From positions 1 through 62,498 of the forward strand of contig WGNJ01000010.1 of NCBI GenBank assembly GCA_016124635.1: 62,498 nucleotides of DNA, read 5' to 3'. The translations under genes and the position numbers were made by a program. The notes beneath the pieces are model-generated. The model saw only the letters and a program-made list of their open reading frames with translations. It made no database searches and was not told where the DNA came from. Origin of the DNA: Alphaproteobacteria bacterium. GTDB lineage: Bacteria > Pseudomonadota > Alphaproteobacteria > Micropepsales > Micropepsaceae. Shown here in pieces: positions 40,578-51,392 of the stretch; positions within the stretch are counted from its first letter, which is position 1; every line of letters begins with the position of its first letter.

Positions 40578-41540
40578 ATGACGCAAGTGCCTGTGACCGT
40601 ACTCACCGGCTATCTGGGTGCCGGCAAGACCACGCTTCTGAATCGGATATTGAGCGAACAGCACGGCAAGAAATACGCCGTCATCGTCAATGAGTTCGGC
40701 GAGATCGGCATCGACAACGATTTGATCGTCGACGCCGACGAAGAAGTCTTCGAGATGAACAACGGTTGCGTTTGCTGCACTGTGCGCGGCGATCTCATCC
40801 GCATTCTCGGCGGCCTGATGAAGCGTAAGGACAAGTTCGACGCGATCCTTGTCGAGACGACTGGTCTTGCCGATCCCGCGCCTGTCGCGCAGACTTTCTT
40901 TGCCGACGACGACGTGAAAGCGCGAACGATGCTCGATTCGATCACGACGGTCGTCGATGCGAAACATGTCCTCGCGCGCCTCGCCGACAGTCCGGAAGCC
41001 GCTGATCAAATCGCCTTCGCCGATCAGATCGTGCTCAACAAGACGGATCTCGTGACCGCCGACGAATTGGCGGCTGTCGAAGCGCGCATCCGCGAGCTCA
41101 ATCCGTATGCGCTGATTCATCGGGCGCAGCGCTGCGACGTGCCGCTGGACAACGTGCTTGGGCAGCGCGCTTTCGATCTGGCGCGCATCCTGGAGCGTGA
41201 GCCTGAATTCCTGAACGGCGACGCGCATGAGCACGAGCACGCGAACGATATTTCGAGCATCAGCCTGACGGCGACCAAACCCTTGGATGGCGATCGAGTG
41301 ACGACGTGGCTGCGCACGCTCCTTGCCGAGAAGGGCGGCGATATCCTCCGCGCCAAGGGCATCCTCGACATCAAGGGCCGGAACGAACGCCTCGCCTTTC
41401 AGGCCGTGCACATGATGATGGAAGGCGATTTCCAGCGCGCCTGGGATCCGGACGAAAAGCGCATCAGCCGCCTAGTGTTCATTGGCCGCGGCTTGAAGCG
41501 TTCCGAGCTGAAGCGCGGCTTTGAATCCTGCATCGCCTGA
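40578..41540 (+). CDS. CobW/ZNG1-type GTPase (putative zinc metallochaperone)
   Basis: A 320-residue COG0523 GTPase. The P-loop GYLGAGKTT (11-19), the metal-binding CxCC motif (C64, C66, C67 in NNGCVCC), the ETTGLADP switch and NKTD (154-157) are intact. A histidine-rich stretch (DAHEHEHANDIS, near 216-225) leads into a CobW_C domain (ILRAKGILDIKG, FQAVHMMMEG). Such proteins next to znu genes act in zinc supply under limitation; there are no cobalamin genes here. It starts at the base after the znuA stop and overlaps the WD40 gene. Confidence 0.93.
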   Translation: MTQVPVTVLTGYLGAGKTTLLNRILSEQHGKKYAVIVNEFGEIGIDNDLIVDADEEVFEMNNGCVCCTVRGDLIRILGGLMKRKDKFDAILVETTGLADPAPVAQTFFADDDVKARTMLDSITTVVDAKHVLARLADSPEAADQIAFADQIVLNKTDLVTADELAAVEARIRELNPYALIHRAQRCDVPLDNVLGQRAFDLARILEREPEFLNGDAHEHEHANDISSISLTATKPLDGDRVTTWLRTLLAEKGGDILRAKGILDIKGRNERLAFQAVHMMMEGDFQRAWDPDEKRISRLVFIGRGLKRSELKRGFESCIA

Positions 41541-42535
41541 TGTCCACCCCGGAACTGCGCGACGGATCGTCCTGGACCTTTGACGCATTCGTCGTCGGCT
41601 GCGTCTTCGACGGCGACGGCACCTGCGCATTCGCGCTCGGCGACGGCTCGCTGCGCCTCGTCGACAGTCAAGGCACGGTGAAAGAAGTCACGCCGCACAA
41701 CGGCGCTTGCCTGTCGCTGGTGGCGCATCCGAAGTCCGGCTTCGTCACCGGCGGCGATGACGGTCGCCTCGTTCACACCAGCGATGAAGGAGCGAGCGTC
41801 GAACTTGCAAAGACGCGCGGCAAGTGGATCGAGCAAGTCGCCGTCGCGCCCGACACCGGCTTGATTGCTTACGCAGCCGGGAAAGAAGCCGTAATCCTTC
41901 ATGGAGACGAGCGCGCGTCTTTCGCGCACGGGACCACGGTTGCAGGCTTAGCCTTCGATCCCAAAGGCCGTCGCCTCGCCGCCGCGCACTACGACGGCGT
42001 TTCGCTTTGGTGGGCAAAGGCTTCGAACCAAGGCGCCAAGGTGATGAAGTGGAAGGGCTCGCACCTCGGCGTCACGTGGAGCCCCGACGGGCGCTTCCTC
42101 GTTTCGACGATGCAGGAAAACGCGCTACACGGCTGGCGCATGGAAGACGCCGCCGATATGCGCATGACGGGCTATCCGGCGAAGGTGAAATCTTGGGCCT
42201 GGGACCGCCGGGGCAAGTTCATGTTCACGAGCGGCGCGCCGCGCGTCATCGGCTGGCCGTTTGCCGGACGGTCAGGGCCGATGGACAAGGAGCCTCGCGA
42301 AATTGGCCCTCAACGCGACGCGCTGATCACGGTCGTCGCTGCAAGCCCGCGCCGCGATGCGATCGCGGCCGGCATGTCCGACGGTACGGTGTGGATCGAA
42401 CATCTCGACGATCCGGGCACCGAGTATGTTGCGCTGAAAGGCGAGGCGATTTCCGCGCTCGCGTTCTCGCCCGACGGCAAAGCATTGGCGCTCGCCTCCG
42501 AGAGCGGCTTCGCCGCGCTTATTCCGGTCGGCTAG
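41540..42535 (+). CDS. WD40-repeat protein coupled to the zinc operon
   Basis: A 331-residue cytosolic beta-propeller with about six or seven WD40-like repeats; clear ones read [80 protein letters not shown] and [18 protein letters not shown]. No enzymatic motif is visible; WD40 propellers usually scaffold. The start overlaps the CobW stop (TGATG), so the two are translationally coupled, which suggests a partner role. Ends in CTAG shared with dnaJ. Confidence 0.88.
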   Translation: MSTPELRDGSSWTFDAFVVGCVFDGDGTCAFALGDGSLRLVDSQGTVKEVTPHNGACLSLVAHPKSGFVTGGDDGRLVHTSDEGASVELAKTRGKWIEQVAVAPDTGLIAYAAGKEAVILHGDERASFAHGTTVAGLAFDPKGRRLAAAHYDGVSLWWAKASNQGAKVMKWKGSHLGVTWSPDGRFLVSTMQENALHGWRMEDAADMRMTGYPAKVKSWAWDRRGKFMFTSGAPRVIGWPFAGRSGPMDKEPREIGPQRDALITVVAASPRRDAIAAGMSDGTVWIEHLDDPGTEYVALKGEAISALAFSPDGKALALASESGFAALIPVG

Positions 42536-43674
42536 CCCTTTCCGGCGCCGTCGAAGAACTCTTTCATGCGAGCGAAGAAGCTCGTCGTCTCCGGCGAGTT
42601 CTGACTGTTCGTCGCCTTTTCGAACTCGCGCAGCAACTCTTGCTGCTTCTTCGTAAGGTGCACCGGCGTCTCAACGGTCACCTCGACGAACATGTCGCCG
42701 TTGGAGCCCTGACCGCGCAGACCCGGCATGCCTTTGCCGCGAAGCCTGAACTGGCGGCCCGATTGCGTTCCCTCGGTGATCGCGACACGTGCCCGGCCGC
42801 CGCCGAGCGTCGGCACTTCGACATGTCCGCCCAATGCCGCCGTCACGAAGCCGATCGGCACGCGACAAAGGACATCCTGCCCATCGCGCTTGAATAGCGG
42901 GTGCGGCGTGACCGAGAGGAAGATGTAGAGATCGCCTTTTGGACCGCCGCGCAACCCAGCTTCGCCTTCGCCGGCCAAGCGGATGCGCGTGCCGTCTTCG
43001 ATACCCTGTGGGATATTGACGTTGAGCGTGCGCTCGCGCTGCACCCGGCCGGAGCCGCTGCACACGCGGCAAGGATTCTTGACGACGCGGCCAAGCCCTT
43101 GGCAGGTCGGGCACGTGCGCTCGATCGTGAAGAAGCCTTGCTGCGCGCGCACCTTGCCGACACCGGAACATGTCGGGCACGCCTGCGGTTTGGATCCCGC
43201 CTCGGCGCCGGAGCCGCTGCACGCTTCGCACGCAATCGATCCCGGAATCCGGATCGTCGCGGTCTTGCCGGCGTAAGCCTCCTCGAGGCTGATCTCCATG
43301 TTGTAGCGGAGGTCGGTCCCGCGCGACGCACGATTGCCGCCGCGCCTTCCGCCGCCCATGAACTCGCCGAAGAGATCGTCGAAGACGTCGGTGAAAGAGG
43401 TCGAGAAGTCGAACCCGAAACCCCGGCCGCCTGGCCCGCCGCCCGGCCCCTCGAAGGCAGCGTGGCCGTACTGATCGTAGGCCGCGCGCTTTTGATCGTC
43501 GCGCAGCACGTCGTACGCTTCGTTGAGCTCCTTGAAGGCCTGCTCGGCTTTTTGATCGCCGGGGTTGCGATCCGGATGGAGCTCCTTCGCCTTCTTACGA
43601 AACGCCGATTTGAGTTCGTCGGGTGAGGCTTTTCGCGTAACGCCTAGGATGTCGTAGTAGTCACGTTTTGACAT
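42532..43674 (-). CDS. dnaJ: Chaperone DnaJ
   Basis: A 380-residue type I J-protein that stimulates DnaK ATPase. J domain with HPD (33-35), a Gly/Phe-rich linker ([15 protein letters not shown]), four zinc-finger CxxCxGxG repeats ([32 protein letters not shown]) and the substrate-binding C-terminal domain ([35 protein letters not shown]). It follows dnaK by 61 bases on the same strand, the standard order. Confidence 0.98.
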   Translation of the reverse strand: MSKRDYYDILGVTRKASPDELKSAFRKKAKELHPDRNPGDQKAEQAFKELNEAYDVLRDDQKRAAYDQYGHAAFEGPGGGPGGRGFGFDFSTSFTDVFDDLFGEFMGGGRRGGNRASRGTDLRYNMEISLEEAYAGKTATIRIPGSIACEACSGSGAEAGSKPQACPTCSGVGKVRAQQGFFTIERTCPTCQGLGRVVKNPCRVCSGSGRVQRERTLNVNIPQGIEDGTRIRLAGEGEAGLRGGPKGDLYIFLSVTPHPLFKRDGQDVLCRVPIGFVTAALGGHVEVPTLGGGRARVAITEGTQSGRQFRLRGKGMPGLRGQGSNGDMFVEVTVETPVHLTKKQQELLREFEKATNSQNSPETTSFFARMKEFFDGAGKG

Positions 43675-43735
43675 CGGTTACGGTTTTCAAGACAGCACGA
43701 GAGATCACACGAAACAGGAAGGCAGGCGGCGCGGA

Positions 43736-45688
<1,953 letters not shown>

Positions 45689-45812
45689 GGGACTTCAAAC
45701 CTCTTTTCCGGCGGACGAACAGAGCCCTTCTTTAGCCGAAGCGGCGCCGCCGTCCCCATTTTGTTTTGGGAATAGGGATGCAACAACCCGGAAAACCGCG
45801 GGTTTGACCGGT

Positions 45813-45841
45813 ATATAGGGGGGAGCCCCCTGACCCGCAAG
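45813..45841 (-). promoter_or_regulatory. RpoH (sigma-32) type heat-shock promoter for dnaKJ
   Basis: On the minus strand CTTG (45838-45841) is followed, 18 bases later, by CCTATAT (45813-45819). This matches the alphaproteobacterial RpoH pattern CTTG-N17/18-CYTATNT very well. Predicted start about 115-120 bases before the dnaK ATG. No CIRCE repeat is present. Confidence 0.6.
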
Positions 45842-45929
45842 CTGCCTAGGTCGCGCCGTTTCGTGATTTGGGCGCTTCGCGCAGGAAGCGTAAAATTCAA
45901 GCCTCCCTATTGGGAAATGGAGGCTCCCC

Positions 45930-46598
45930 ATGTTGACCAAATATGGTGGTTGGGCTGCGTTTCTAGCCTCAGTAGCGGTTGTTTTCTTGGCGGCGTCCGC
46001 AGTGGCCGCTGCCCCCCTTCCGACCTACGCCTGCTTTACCCCGAAAAATGCCGGTCTGATCGGCCGGCTCGGACCGAATGACGCAAGCGTACATGCGGCG
46101 TTTGAGGCCGGTGCGTGCCTGGCTCTGCCGGCGGGTATTGCCGTCACCAATGCCCAGCACAGCGGGGGGATGTGGCAGTTCAGGACCCTTGGCGGGATGC
46201 CGACCCTCTATGCTGCCGATTGGGCGGCCGGGTTCACGGGCTCCGGCGACGATCGGATGATGGCCGCGTTCGGTCGGTACCTGCCGGTCACGGGACGTCT
46301 GCTCGAGACCGGCTATGCCTATGCGGATTGCTACGATGCTTCCGAAAGATTGTCGGAGCGCTGGCGCGATCTCGATAGGCGTTGGCAGGAATTCCAGACC
46401 TACGGTTCGTCTCCCTTCACGCGAAATGCCAACAAGGTCATCATCTACGTTGGCGACACGCTTCCCAAGATGGTGAAGGAAGGCGAGGCTCTTCGGGCTG
46501 AAGGCCGGGCGCTCGACAGCCGTTGTGCGCCGTATGAGGCTGTCGTGACCGATCGCGACTTCATCGCTTTCGTTCGCTCGGCCCGTCATTCGGCGTGA
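45930..46598 (+). CDS. Secreted protein of unknown function
   Basis: A 222-residue exported protein I cannot place in a family. Signal peptide residues 1-28 (AAFLASVAVVFLAASAVAAA). The mature part has four cysteines (the first two near C35 and C63, the others in ADCYDAS and SRCAPY), which could form two disulfides, and an alpha-helical middle (SERLSERWRDLDRRWQEFQ). GGAG sits nine bases before the ATG and a strong terminator follows, so it is an autonomous gene. Inserted, in opposite orientation, between dnaK and grpE. Confidence 0.78.
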   Translation: MLTKYGGWAAFLASVAVVFLAASAVAAAPLPTYACFTPKNAGLIGRLGPNDASVHAAFEAGACLALPAGIAVTNAQHSGGMWQFRTLGGMPTLYAADWAAGFTGSGDDRMMAAFGRYLPVTGRLLETGYAYADCYDASERLSERWRDLDRRWQEFQTYGSSPFTRNANKVIIYVGDTLPKMVKEGEALRAEGRALDSRCAPYEAVVTDRDFIAFVRSARHSA

Positions 46599-46632
46599 CG
46601 CGGATCGCGTAGAAAGCGCAGTTCTGCACGGG

Positions 46633-46667
46633 ACAGCGGGCGGCTAAGTCGCCCGCTGTATTTTGTT
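46633..46667 (+). terminator. Rho-independent terminator after the secreted unknown
   Basis: Perfect 10-bp stem ACAGCGGGCG / CGCCCGCTGT (46633-46642 and 46650-46659), 7-base loop, then ATTTTGTT. It is 34 bases after the stop at 46598. Confidence 0.9.
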
Positions 46668-46777
46668 CCGAGAAATCAAGGCTCGCGCCCCAAAAAAAAC
46701 TATATTCACCGCTACTGGGGCAGGGTTGGTCGACCCCATCTACTGGGCGTCTGATCGGCAAGAGAGGATGGGAAGTC

Positions 46778-47071
46778 ATGCTTCGTTATTGGACGCCGAT
46801 TGCGGTCACGGCGATGACTGCCGCGCTGCTGGAACCGGGCGTTGCAGGTGCCATCGCACACACCCCTTCGATCTCGGGCAACAGCTGGGTGGCGATGGCC
46901 CTTCTTCTTGGTTTCATCGGGCTGATCGTGTTGGTCGTCTCCGGCGCGCTGCATCTCGATAGACGAGATGCGCGGCTTGGTCGCCGGCATGATGACGGCG
47001 CGCTATTCCCGATCCCAGGTGGTGACGACGATGACGACTTTCATCACCACGGCGGTCACGGCCACTTCTAG
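46778..47071 (+). CDS. Small membrane protein with Asp/His-rich tail, unknown function
   Basis: A 97-residue protein: a signal-like N-terminus (MLRYWTPIAVTAMTAALLEPGVAGAIA), one strong membrane helix (WVAMALLLGFIGLIVLVVSGAL), a basic stop-transfer loop (RRDARLGRRH), and an extreme acidic/histidine tail GGDDDDDFHHHGGHGHF. The tail would lie in the cytoplasm if the signal is cleaved and could bind metal ions. GAGAGGATGGGAAG before the ATG is a good ribosome-binding site. It ends 3 bases before the convergent grpE stop. Confidence 0.75.
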   Translation: MLRYWTPIAVTAMTAALLEPGVAGAIAHTPSISGNSWVAMALLLGFIGLIVLVVSGALHLDRRDARLGRRHDDGALFPIPGGDDDDDFHHHGGHGHF

Positions 47072-47074
47072 CGG

Positions 47075-47713
47075 CTAGGCCGACGTATCGACGTTTGCCC
47101 CTGGCGCCGAGTTCTTGGCCGATCCAGGGCCTGACGAAACCATGACCATCGACGGCCGCAGCAGCCTCTCGCCGAGCGTGTATCCGGTTTGCGCGACGTC
47201 GATCACCATCCCGGCCGCGTACTCGGTGCTCGGCATCTCGGCGATGGCCTGATGCAGGTTCGGATTGAAGCGCTGTCCCTTGGCCTCGATCTTCTTGATG
47301 CCGTGGCGCTCGAAGATCGACAACAGCTCACGCTGTGTTGCTTCGATGCCTTCGACGACGGCGCCCATCGCCGGCGGTAGAGAGGTGCGCGCCTCCGGCT
47401 TTACCGAGTCGAGCGCCCGGTTGAAATTGTCGATAACCGTCAGCAAGTCGCGCGCGAAGCGCTGAAAAGCGAACTGCGCAACTTCGTTTTTCTCACGCTC
47501 TGCACGTTTGCGGACGTTTTCCGTCTCCGCCGCGGCGCGCAAATAGCGTTCCTTGAGTTCGGCAATCTCACTCGTGAGTTCCCGAATCCGCGCCGCCTCG
47601 CGCGTGATCTCGGATTGGATCTCTTCCTGCGCGAATTCTTCGCTAGGCGAGTTCGTCGGATCGGTGTCGTTTGCGGGGGGCATTTCTTCGCCCCTGTCTT
47701 TTGGATCACTCAT
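47075..47713 (-). CDS. grpE: Nucleotide exchange factor GrpE
   Basis: A 212-residue GrpE that resets DnaK. An acidic disordered N-terminus, then the long dimer helix (ITREAARIRELTSEIAELKERYLRAAAETENVRKRAEREK), FARDLLTVIDNFNRAL, and the beta-wing blocks GQRFNPNLHQAIAEM and VAQTGYTLGERLLRPSMVMV. Twelve bases downstream of hrcA, forming an hrcA-grpE pair. Confidence 0.98.
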   Translation of the reverse strand: MSDPKDRGEEMPPANDTDPTNSPSEEFAQEEIQSEITREAARIRELTSEIAELKERYLRAAAETENVRKRAEREKNEVAQFAFQRFARDLLTVIDNFNRALDSVKPEARTSLPPAMGAVVEGIEATQRELLSIFERHGIKKIEAKGQRFNPNLHQAIAEMPSTEYAAGMVIDVAQTGYTLGERLLRPSMVMVSSGPGSAKNSAPGANVDTSA

Positions 47714-47725
47714 CTTTCGGCTCGT

Positions 47726-48823
47726 TCAGCGCTGTTGACTTAGCAGGCGGCTCAACACTTTGGCAGTAAAATCGACCATCGGCACGATGCGAGCATAGTT
47801 GACGCGTGTCGGTCCGATGACACCGACGACGCCCACGACGCGATGTTGTTGATCTGTGTATGGCGACACGATGACTGACGATCCTGACAATGAAAATAGG
47901 TTCGTCTCTGAACCGATGAAAATGCGCACGCCTTCGCCCTGCTTCGACAGGTCGAGCAGTTGGATCAAATCGTTCTTGCGTTCGATATCGTCGAACAACT
48001 GTCGAATACGTTCGAGTTCGCCGGCGGCTGTAACGTCTTCGAGCAGCCGCGCTTGACCGCGCACGATGAGCAGCGGCGATCCGCTGTCGCCGATCTGCGT
48101 GCCGCTCCATTCCGCGAGTCCGGCCGAAACAAGCCTCGTGGCGAGCCCGTCGAGTTCTGCTCGCTGCTGCTCGATCTCACCCAAGACTTCGCGCCGCGCT
48201 TCCTCGAGCGTGCGGCCCGTCATGCGCGAGCTTAGATAGTTCGTCGCCTCCACGAACGCCGATGGCGGCAGCCCCAACGGTGTTTCTATCGCGCGATTCT
48301 CGACGGTGCCGTCCTCGCCGACAATGATGACCAGTGCGCGTTGCGGCCCGAGTGGAACGAATTCGACGTGCTTGAGCGCGGGATCGCGCTTCGGCGTGAC
48401 GACCAGCCCGGCGCATTGGCTGAGCCCCGACAACATCGTCGTCGCTTGCGTCAGCATGTCTTCCATTTTGCGGCCGCTCGCGGCCAGCTGCGCCTCGATG
48501 CCGCGTCGTTCGTCTTGGCCCAGATTGCCGACCTCAAGAAGCCCGTCGACGAACAGCCTGAGACCCGCCTGCGTCGGAACGCGCCCCGCGCTCGAATGCG
48601 GCGAGCGCAACAGACCCATTGCCTCGAGATCCGACATCACGTTGCGGATCGAAGCGGGCGACAGCGCAATCCCACGCTGCGACAGCGTGCGCGACCCGAT
48701 CGGTTCTCCGGTGTCGAGATAGGATTCGACGATCGAACGAAAGATGTCGCGCGAGCGTTCCGACAGCTCGCCGACCCTGGTCGGCGGCACCGGATTGAAC
48801 CCAAGATGCGAACGATCGTTCAT
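47726..48823 (-). CDS. hrcA: Heat-inducible transcription repressor HrcA
   Basis: A 365-residue repressor that binds CIRCE operators, usually at groES in alphaproteobacteria. The N-terminal winged helix (LSERSRDIFRSIVESYLDTGEPIGSRTLSQ, LSPASIRNVMSDLEAMGLL) and the C-terminal IGPTRVNYARIVPMVDFTAKVL are diagnostic. The ATG at 48823 gives MNDRSHLGFN; GGAAATCG precedes it. No CIRCE repeat is visible in its own upstream region. Confidence 0.97.
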   Translation of the reverse strand: MNDRSHLGFNPVPPTRVGELSERSRDIFRSIVESYLDTGEPIGSRTLSQRGIALSPASIRNVMSDLEAMGLLRSPHSSAGRVPTQAGLRLFVDGLLEVGNLGQDERRGIEAQLAASGRKMEDMLTQATTMLSGLSQCAGLVVTPKRDPALKHVEFVPLGPQRALVIIVGEDGTVENRAIETPLGLPPSAFVEATNYLSSRMTGRTLEEARREVLGEIEQQRAELDGLATRLVSAGLAEWSGTQIGDSGSPLLIVRGQARLLEDVTAAGELERIRQLFDDIERKNDLIQLLDLSKQGEGVRIFIGSETNLFSLSGSSVIVSPYTDQQHRVVGVVGVIGPTRVNYARIVPMVDFTAKVLSRLLSQQR

Positions 48824-48891
48824 ACCAGCGATTTCCAGGGCCTGGTTGGGGAGCGCCGACGGCGCCCGTTGCACCGGTCACGGCGGCAGGC

Positions 48892-48921
48892 TAGGTAGCG
48901 CCTCAATCTCCAAACTTCAAG
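48892..48921 (-). promoter_or_regulatory. Weaker RpoH-like promoter candidate for hrcA-grpE
   Basis: Minus strand CTTGAA (its CTTG at 48918-48921), then 19 bases, then CTACCTA (48892-48898). The -35 is good and the -10 poor, and the spacer is one base long, so this is tentative. Confidence 0.3.
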
Positions 48922-48934
48922 GGAACCGAGCCTC

Positions 48935-49657
48935 ATGCGCCCCTCCGGCCGCCGTTCCGACCAATTGCGCCAAGTTACTCTAGAACCAGGCTTTTCGGCG
49001 CACGCGGAAGGCTCATGCTTGGTCAAATTCGGCCGTACCCATGTGCTGTGCACCGCGTCCCTCGAAACGGGCGTTCCGCCCTTTCTCAAGGGCTCGGGCA
49101 AGGGCTGGGTCACCGCCGAATACGGCATGCTGCCGCGCGCGACCCACGACCGCATGCGCCGTGAGGCCGCCGCAGGCAAGCAGTCGGGGCGGACACAAGA
49201 AATCCAGCGTCTCATCGGCCGCTCGCTGCGTGTGATCACCGATCTCACAGCCTTTGGCGAGCGCCAGATCACGATCGACTGTGACGTCCTCCAGGCGGAC
49301 GGCGGCACGCGCACGGCATCGATCACGGGCGGCTTCGTCGCCTTGCATGGCTGCTTCGAACTGATGCGGCGCGACGGATTGATCAAAGCCAACCCGATCA
49401 AGGACTACGTCGCGGCAATTTCTTGCGGCATCCACCAAGGCGTCCCCGTCCTCGATCTCGACTACGACGAAGATTCGTCCGCCGGGACCGATGCGAATTT
49501 CGTCATGACCGGCAGCGGCGCCATCGTCGAAATCCAAGGCACCGCGGAAGCCGAACCGTTTTCCGAGGCCTCGTTCCATGAGCTCATGGCGCTCGCGCGA
49601 AAAGGGATCGGCGAGCTCGTCGCGCTTCAGCGCCGCGCCGTCGGCGCGACCGCATGA
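48935..49657 (+). CDS. rph: Ribonuclease PH
   Basis: A 240-residue phosphorolytic exoribonuclease that trims tRNA 3' ends. [44 protein letters not shown], the [14 protein letters not shown] phosphate-binding loop, [19 protein letters not shown] and [20 protein letters not shown] are all conserved, including the metal-binding acidic cluster. Divergent from hrcA (111 bases). ATGA-coupled to rdgB. Confidence 0.99.
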   Translation: MRPSGRRSDQLRQVTLEPGFSAHAEGSCLVKFGRTHVLCTASLETGVPPFLKGSGKGWVTAEYGMLPRATHDRMRREAAAGKQSGRTQEIQRLIGRSLRVITDLTAFGERQITIDCDVLQADGGTRTASITGGFVALHGCFELMRRDGLIKANPIKDYVAAISCGIHQGVPVLDLDYDEDSSAGTDANFVMTGSGAIVEIQGTAEAEPFSEASFHELMALARKGIGELVALQRRAVGATA

Positions 49658-50250
49658 CCAGGCGCTTCTCCGGCGCGCGCTTGGTCGTTGCAAGTCACAA
49701 CGCAGGCAAGGTGCGTGAAATCGGAGAGCTGCTCGCGCCCTACAATGTTGAAGCGATATCCGCGGCCTCGCTGAATCTGGCCGAACCGGAAGAGACCGAA
49801 ACGACATTCAGTGGCAACGCCCTGTTGAAGGCGCGGGCGGCAGCGCGGGCATCGCAATTGCCGGCTCTCGCCGACGATTCAGGTCTTTGCGTCGATGCCC
49901 TGAATGGCGACCCCGGCGTCTACTCTGCACGTTGGGCGGGCCCGTCGAAGGACTTTGGGGTCGCGATGCGTCTGGTCCATGAGCGTATGGCCGGGGCAGG
50001 CGGGGGTGAACGGGCGCATTTTGTTTGCGCGCTCGCTCTTGCCTGGCCCGATGACCACGCCGAGATATTCGAAGGTGAAGTGCACGGGCACATAACCTGG
50101 CCGCCGCGAGGAACGCGAGGTTTCGGCTACGACCCGATCTTCGTCGCCGACGGCTACGACATCACGTTTGGCGAAATGGATCCCGCCAGAAAGCACAAGA
50201 TTTCGCATCGCGCTCGAGCCTTCGCCAAAATGATCGAGGCTAGCTTTTGA
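49654..50250 (+). CDS. rdgB: XTP/dITP diphosphatase RdgB
   Basis: A 198-residue HAM1-type enzyme that removes deaminated purine triphosphates from the nucleotide pool. The [10 protein letters not shown] substrate loop, [39 protein letters not shown] and [14 protein letters not shown] are canonical, as is ISHRARAF. Start overlaps the rph stop (ATGA); stop overlaps the TTG start of hemW. Confidence 0.98.
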   Translation: MTRRFSGARLVVASHNAGKVREIGELLAPYNVEAISAASLNLAEPEETETTFSGNALLKARAAARASQLPALADDSGLCVDALNGDPGVYSARWAGPSKDFGVAMRLVHERMAGAGGGERAHFVCALALAWPDDHAEIFEGEVHGHITWPPRGTRGFGYDPIFVADGYDITFGEMDPARKHKISHRARAFAKMIEASF

Positions 50251-51392
50251 CCAGCACGACGGAGCCCGGCTTCGGACTCTATGTCCATTGGCCGTTTTGT
50301 TTGTCGAAGTGCCCGTACTGCGATTTCAACAGTCACGTCCGCGCCAAGATCGACGCGGAGGCATGGTCGAAGGCGCTGCGCCGTGAACTGCAATCGATGT
50401 CGGCGCGCCTCGATCAAAGATCCCCTCTGAACAGCGTCTTCTTCGGCGGTGGCACGCCGTCGCTGATGCCGGGCTTCATCGTAGCCGGCATTCTCGAAGA
50501 GGCTGAGCGCATCTTCGGCTTCGCGCCGGATATCGAGATCACGCTTGAAGCCAATCCAACGAGCGTGGAGGCGCAACGCTTCCAAGATTACCGCGCCGCC
50601 GGCGTCAATCGCGTTTCTCTCGGCGTTCAGTCGCTCGACGACGAAGAGCTGCGTCGTCTCGGTCGTTTGCACACCAGCGACGAAGCGCTAAAGGCGGTCG
50701 CACTGGCGCAATCGATCTTCCCGCGCGCGTCGATCGATTTGATTTACGCGCGTCCCAATCAAACGCCGGAGCGCTGGCAATCCGAACTCGCGCAAGCGCT
50801 GGCGCAGGGCTGCACGCACTATTCGCTCTATCAGCTCACGTTCGAAGACGGCACGCCATATTTCGAGGCGATGAAACGAGGCGCCATCAAACCGCTCGAC
50901 GACGAGCGTTCGGCGGAGCTTTACGAAGCGACGCAGCGCCAAATGGAGGCTGCTGGCTTGCCCGCCTACGAGATTTCAAATCACGCGCGGCCTGGCCAAG
51001 AGTCGCGCCACAATCTCATCTACTGGCGCTACGGCGACTATCTCGGCATCGGCCCGGGCGCGCACGGCCGCGTTGCGATCGACGGGCAAAGAATGGCAAC
51101 CGCGACGATACGGTCGCCCGAAGGCTGGCTCGCGGCCGTCAATAAGAATGGCAATGCTTTGTCGCAAGCCGAGACTGTCGCCAATGAGGACGCAGGCAAG
51201 GAATGCCTGCTGATGGGCCTTCGCCTGCGCGAAGGCCTCTCGCGCGGCCGCGTCGAATCCCTTCTTGGTCGGCCTCTATCAACGCACCATGCGCTCGACG
51301 CCGGCCTGATCGAGACGGAAGGCGATCGACTGCGCGCCACGCCGCGCGGGCGGCTCGTCCTCAACGCTGTTATCAAAGAGCTTCTGCGTTAG
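50247..51392 (+). CDS. hemW: Radical SAM haem chaperone HemW
   Basis: A 381-residue protein of the HemN-like HemW group, which binds haem and delivers it to respiratory enzymes rather than oxidising coproporphyrinogen. The cluster motif CLSKCPYC lies near the N-terminus. [56 protein letters not shown] and [35 protein letters not shown] are diagnostic. The extra cysteine of true HemN is absent in CxxxCxxC, as in HemW. The start is TTG at 50247 (TTGA overlap with rdgB). Stop overlaps the LpoA-like gene. Confidence 0.96.
   Translation: MTSTTEPGFGLYVHWPFCLSKCPYCDFNSHVRAKIDAEAWSKALRRELQSMSARLDQRSPLNSVFFGGGTPSLMPGFIVAGILEEAERIFGFAPDIEITLEANPTSVEAQRFQDYRAAGVNRVSLGVQSLDDEELRRLGRLHTSDEALKAVALAQSIFPRASIDLIYARPNQTPERWQSELAQALAQGCTHYSLYQLTFEDGTPYFEAMKRGAIKPLDDERSAELYEATQRQMEAAGLPAYEISNHARPGQESRHNLIYWRYGDYLGIGPGAHGRVAIDGQRMATATIRSPEGWLAAVNKNGNALSQAETVANEDAGKECLLMGLRLREGLSRGRVESLLGRPLSTHHALDAGLIETEGDRLRATPRGRLVLNAVIKELLR

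Noticed and set aside
40578..41540. Cobalamin biosynthesis role for the CobW-like protein
   Set aside because: No cobalamin genes nearby; context is a metal importer and the CxCC/His-rich features fit the COG0523 zinc group.
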